Positions 6,722 to 8,523 of a DNA stretch of 8,523 nucleotides are shown here, one piece after another (the stretch's first letter is position 1; each line of letters opens with the position of its first letter). Location: positions 1-8,523 of the forward strand of contig JACJYE010000026.1 of assembly GCA_020636255.1 (NCBI GenBank). The letters run 5' to 3'. Under the pieces are notes generated by a model. The model saw only the letters and a list, made by a program, of their open reading frames with translations. It did no database searches and had not been told where the DNA came from. The position numbers and the translations under genes were made by a program. The DNA comes from Lewinellaceae bacterium (GTDB taxonomy: Bacteria > Bacteroidota > Bacteroidia > Chitinophagales > Saprospiraceae).

Positions 6722-8523
6722 ATGAAACTGTATCGACTGCCACAATTTGTGGCCCTGATGCTTTTGCTCCTCACTGGCGTGGAAAGCCGGGCCCAGTTTT
6801 CGGTTCCTATTTGTACCACCAGTATGTCCACAACGGACTTAGGGCCATCCTTTGTTACCAATCCCGGCCCATTCAACTGGACATACCCGGCAGGCCTGAC
6901 ATTCAGCTGCAACCCCTGCCAGGTGGTGGCTACGGTTACTGCATCAACGCCGGGAGCTTATCCGGTTTCCGTCTCTTTTGGCGGCGGTTCGATCAGTTAC
7001 CTGCTGACCTTCGGCGCTGACGATACCGACGGTGATTCTTACAACGACTGCGACGATTGTAATGACAACAGCCCCATCGAAAAACCAGGGCAGGTGTGGT
7101 ATAAGGACAGCGACGGCGACGGCTTTGCGGAGACAGGCGCAGCCTCCATCACGCAGTGCGCCCGTCCCATAGGTTATAAAGCCCAGATTGAGCTGATCGC
7201 TACTACCGGCGACTGCAACGACGGCAACGCCGCCGTCAACCCCTACGCAAATGAGGTATGCGACGGCGTGGATAACAACTGCAATGGGTTTACCGATGAG
7301 GGCTTGATCGGGACCTACTACCGCGATGCGGATAACGACGGCTACGGCAACCCGGCCATGAGCCAGCAGGGCTGTAGCATACCCCCTGGTTATGTATCCA
7401 ATAGCTCGGATTGTAACGACAACAGCGCCGTTGAGAAGCCCGGCCAGGTATGGTATAAGGACAGCGACGGCGACGGTTATGCGCAGACAGGCGCGGCCTC
7501 CATCACGCAATGCACACGCCCCGCGGGCTATAAAGCTCAAATCGAGCTGACAGCGACTACCGGCGACTGTAACGACGGCAACGCCGCCATCAACCCCGGC
7601 GCCAGCGAGGTATGCGACAATATCGACAACAACTGCAACGGCTCTACCGATGAGGGCCTGATCGGGGCCTATTACCGCGATGCGGATAACGATGGCTATG
7701 GCAACCCGGCCATGAGCCAGCAGGGCTGTAGCGCTCCTCCGGGTTATGTGAGTAACAATACCGACTGCAACGACAATAGCGCCATTGAGAAGCCCGGCCA
7801 GATATGGTATAAAGACAGCGATAATGACGGCTACGCGGAGACAGGCGCGGCCTCCATCACGCAATGCGCACGCCCCGCGGGCTATAAGGCCCAAATTGAG
7901 CTAACTGCAACTACCGGTGACTGCAACGACGGCAACGCCGCCATCAACCCCGGCGCACCCGAAGTGTGCGACAACCTCGACAACAACTGCAACACGGCCA
8001 TCGACGACGGTATCAACTGCTGCCCATCCAGTAATATCCTCTACGTTAACGACGACGCCCCCGGCGCCAACGACGGCTCTTCCTGGACAGACGCTTTCAC
8101 CGGCCTTCAGGACGCCCTGGCCCTGGCCGGCCAATGCCCCAGCGTGACGGAGATATGGGTAGCCGCCGGTACCTACAAGCCCACCAGTGGCACCGACCGC
8201 AATGCCGCTTTTGTGATGAAGGATGGCGTGGCCATCTATGGTGGCTTCAACGGTACGGAGACGCAGCTTTCACAAAGGGATTGGGTGGCGAATGTGGCCA
8301 TACTTAGTGGAGATATCGGGATTCCGGGGAATAACGCTGACAACACCTTCAGTGTAATCAGAAGTTTTGGCATCGGTAATTCTTCCATATTGGATGGGTT
8401 TACGGTAACGCAGGCAAACGCCACCCCTGCATCGGGAGACCTCCTTGGCGGCGGGATATACAATGAAGGATCATCCCCGGTTATTAGGAATTGTATTTTT
8501 TCCAATAATACCGGAAGTTATGT
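6722..8523 (+). CDS. Secreted MopE-type metal-binding repeat / beta-helix protein, N-terminal part (runs off the window)
   Basis: Open to the window end, with 600 residues visible. The start at 6722 gives a clear signal peptide (MKLYRLPQFVALMLLLLTG, cut likely after SRA-Q). An in-frame ATG at 6650 would add 24 residues ahead of it and is less likely. After an unassigned beta-rich stretch (about 26-110) come three tandem repeats (about 112-430) bearing the putative metal-binding MopE signature (DCNDGNAAINPG, EVCD, DNNCNG) and calcium-type loops (DSDGDGY, DADNDGY). From about residue 438 the sequence becomes a right-handed parallel beta-helix of the pectate-lyase-like secreted type (ILYVNDDAPGANDGSSWTDA, EIWVAAGTYKP, AIYGGFNGTET, GGGIYNEGSSPVIRNCIFSN). 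Proteins of this type in Bacteroidota are large cell-surface or secreted molecules and usually end in a type IX secretion sorting domain. That end lies outside the window, so this is an expectation. The exact role is unknown; adhesion or matrix binding is plausible. Confidence 0.88.
   Translation, partial: MKLYRLPQFVALMLLLLTGVESRAQFSVPICTTSMSTTDLGPSFVTNPGPFNWTYPAGLTFSCNPCQVVATVTASTPGAYPVSVSFGGGSISYLLTFGADDTDGDSYNDCDDCNDNSPIEKPGQVWYKDSDGDGFAETGAASITQCARPIGYKAQIELIATTGDCNDGNAAVNPYANEVCDGVDNNCNGFTDEGLIGTYYRDADNDGYGNPAMSQQGCSIPPGYVSNSSDCNDNSAVEKPGQVWYKDSDGDGYAQTGAASITQCTRPAGYKAQIELTATTGDCNDGNAAINPGASEVCDNIDNNCNGSTDEGLIGAYYRDADNDGYGNPAMSQQGCSAPPGYVSNNTDCNDNSAIEKPGQIWYKDSDNDGYAETGAASITQCARPAGYKAQIELTATTGDCNDGNAAINPGAPEVCDNLDNNCNTAIDDGINCCPSSNILYVNDDAPGANDGSSWTDAFTGLQDALALAGQCPSVTEIWVAAGTYKPTSGTDRNAAFVMKDGVAIYGGFNGTETQLSQRDWVANVAILSGDIGIPGNNADNTFSVIRSFGIGNSSILDGFTVTQANATPASGDLLGGGIYNEGSSPVIRNCIFSNNTGSY
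7055..8011 (+). repeat. Three tandem 354-bp coding repeats (third incomplete) with MopE-like modules
   Basis: The period is exactly 354 bp (118 residues): copy 1 at 7055-7408, copy 2 at 7409-7762, and a shortened copy 3 at 7763 to about 8011. By hand count, copies 1 and 2 share about 101 of 118 residues, and copies 2 and 3 about 70 of the first 77. Each repeat holds two related modules that both begin with DCND: a 52-residue one (DCNDNS, KPGQVWYKDSDGDGY, RPAGYKAQIEL) and a 66-residue one (DCNDGNAAINPG, EVCD, DNNCNG, YYRDADNDGYGNP, PPGYV). Copy 3 ends shortly after its second module's DNNCN, where the beta-helix region takes over. The length is in frame throughout, so unequal crossing-over could change copy number without breaking the gene. 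Confidence 0.92.

Noticed and set aside
6944..7894. 316-codon minus-strand frame with a repetitive valine/alanine-rich product
   Set aside because: Its repeats are the antisense image of the MopE-like repeats on the plus strand; no start context or independent family features are seen.
7055..8011. CRISPR array
   Set aside because: The repeats are 354 bp, contiguous and coding, with no spacers.

Overview
The window looks like a chromosomal segment from a member of Bacteroidota, most likely the Saprospiria (relatives of Lewinella, Phaeodactylibacter or Haliscomenobacter). This rests on gene content: an AraC-type regulator fused to a class III nucleotide cyclase and TPRs, a TPR sensor kinase with a HisKA_2-type core paired with a LytTR response regulator, and a large secreted protein with MopE-type metal-binding repeats and a beta-helix. 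Ribosome binding sites are weak or absent, as is usual in this phylum. The exact lineage is an inference.

Layout. Bases 72-2708 (minus strand) encode an 878-residue membrane-tethered AraC regulator / nucleotide cyclase / TolB-like / TPR protein. Its upstream region (2709-3058) carries a compact imperfect palindrome of about 161 bp, flanked by TAA on both sides, which looks like a small non-autonomous mobile element. Bases 3059-3557 (plus) are the remains of a membrane acyltransferase (acyltransferase 3 family) that has lost its middle, with a frame change. After a short region with a clean dyad and a Bacteroidota-type -7 motif comes a two-gene signalling unit on the plus strand: a LytTR response regulator (3645-4388) and its likely partner histidine kinase (4436-6475). 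A possible hairpin follows the kinase. From 6722 to the window end runs the N-terminal part of a secreted protein with three 354-bp tandem repeats followed by the start of a right-handed beta-helix.

How they may work together. The kinase carries a TPR region predicted to be periplasmic and should phosphorylate the adjacent LytTR regulator. The AraC-cyclase protein is a separate one-component regulator. It combines DNA binding and possible cyclic nucleotide synthesis inside the cell with a TPR region that should lie across the membrane. Targets are not visible; the secreted repeat protein next door is a candidate by position only. The most unusual items are the palindromic element in the cyclase gene's leader, the AraC-cyclase-TPR fusion with an altered substrate-binding residue, and the alternating full and reduced MopE modules in the secreted protein.
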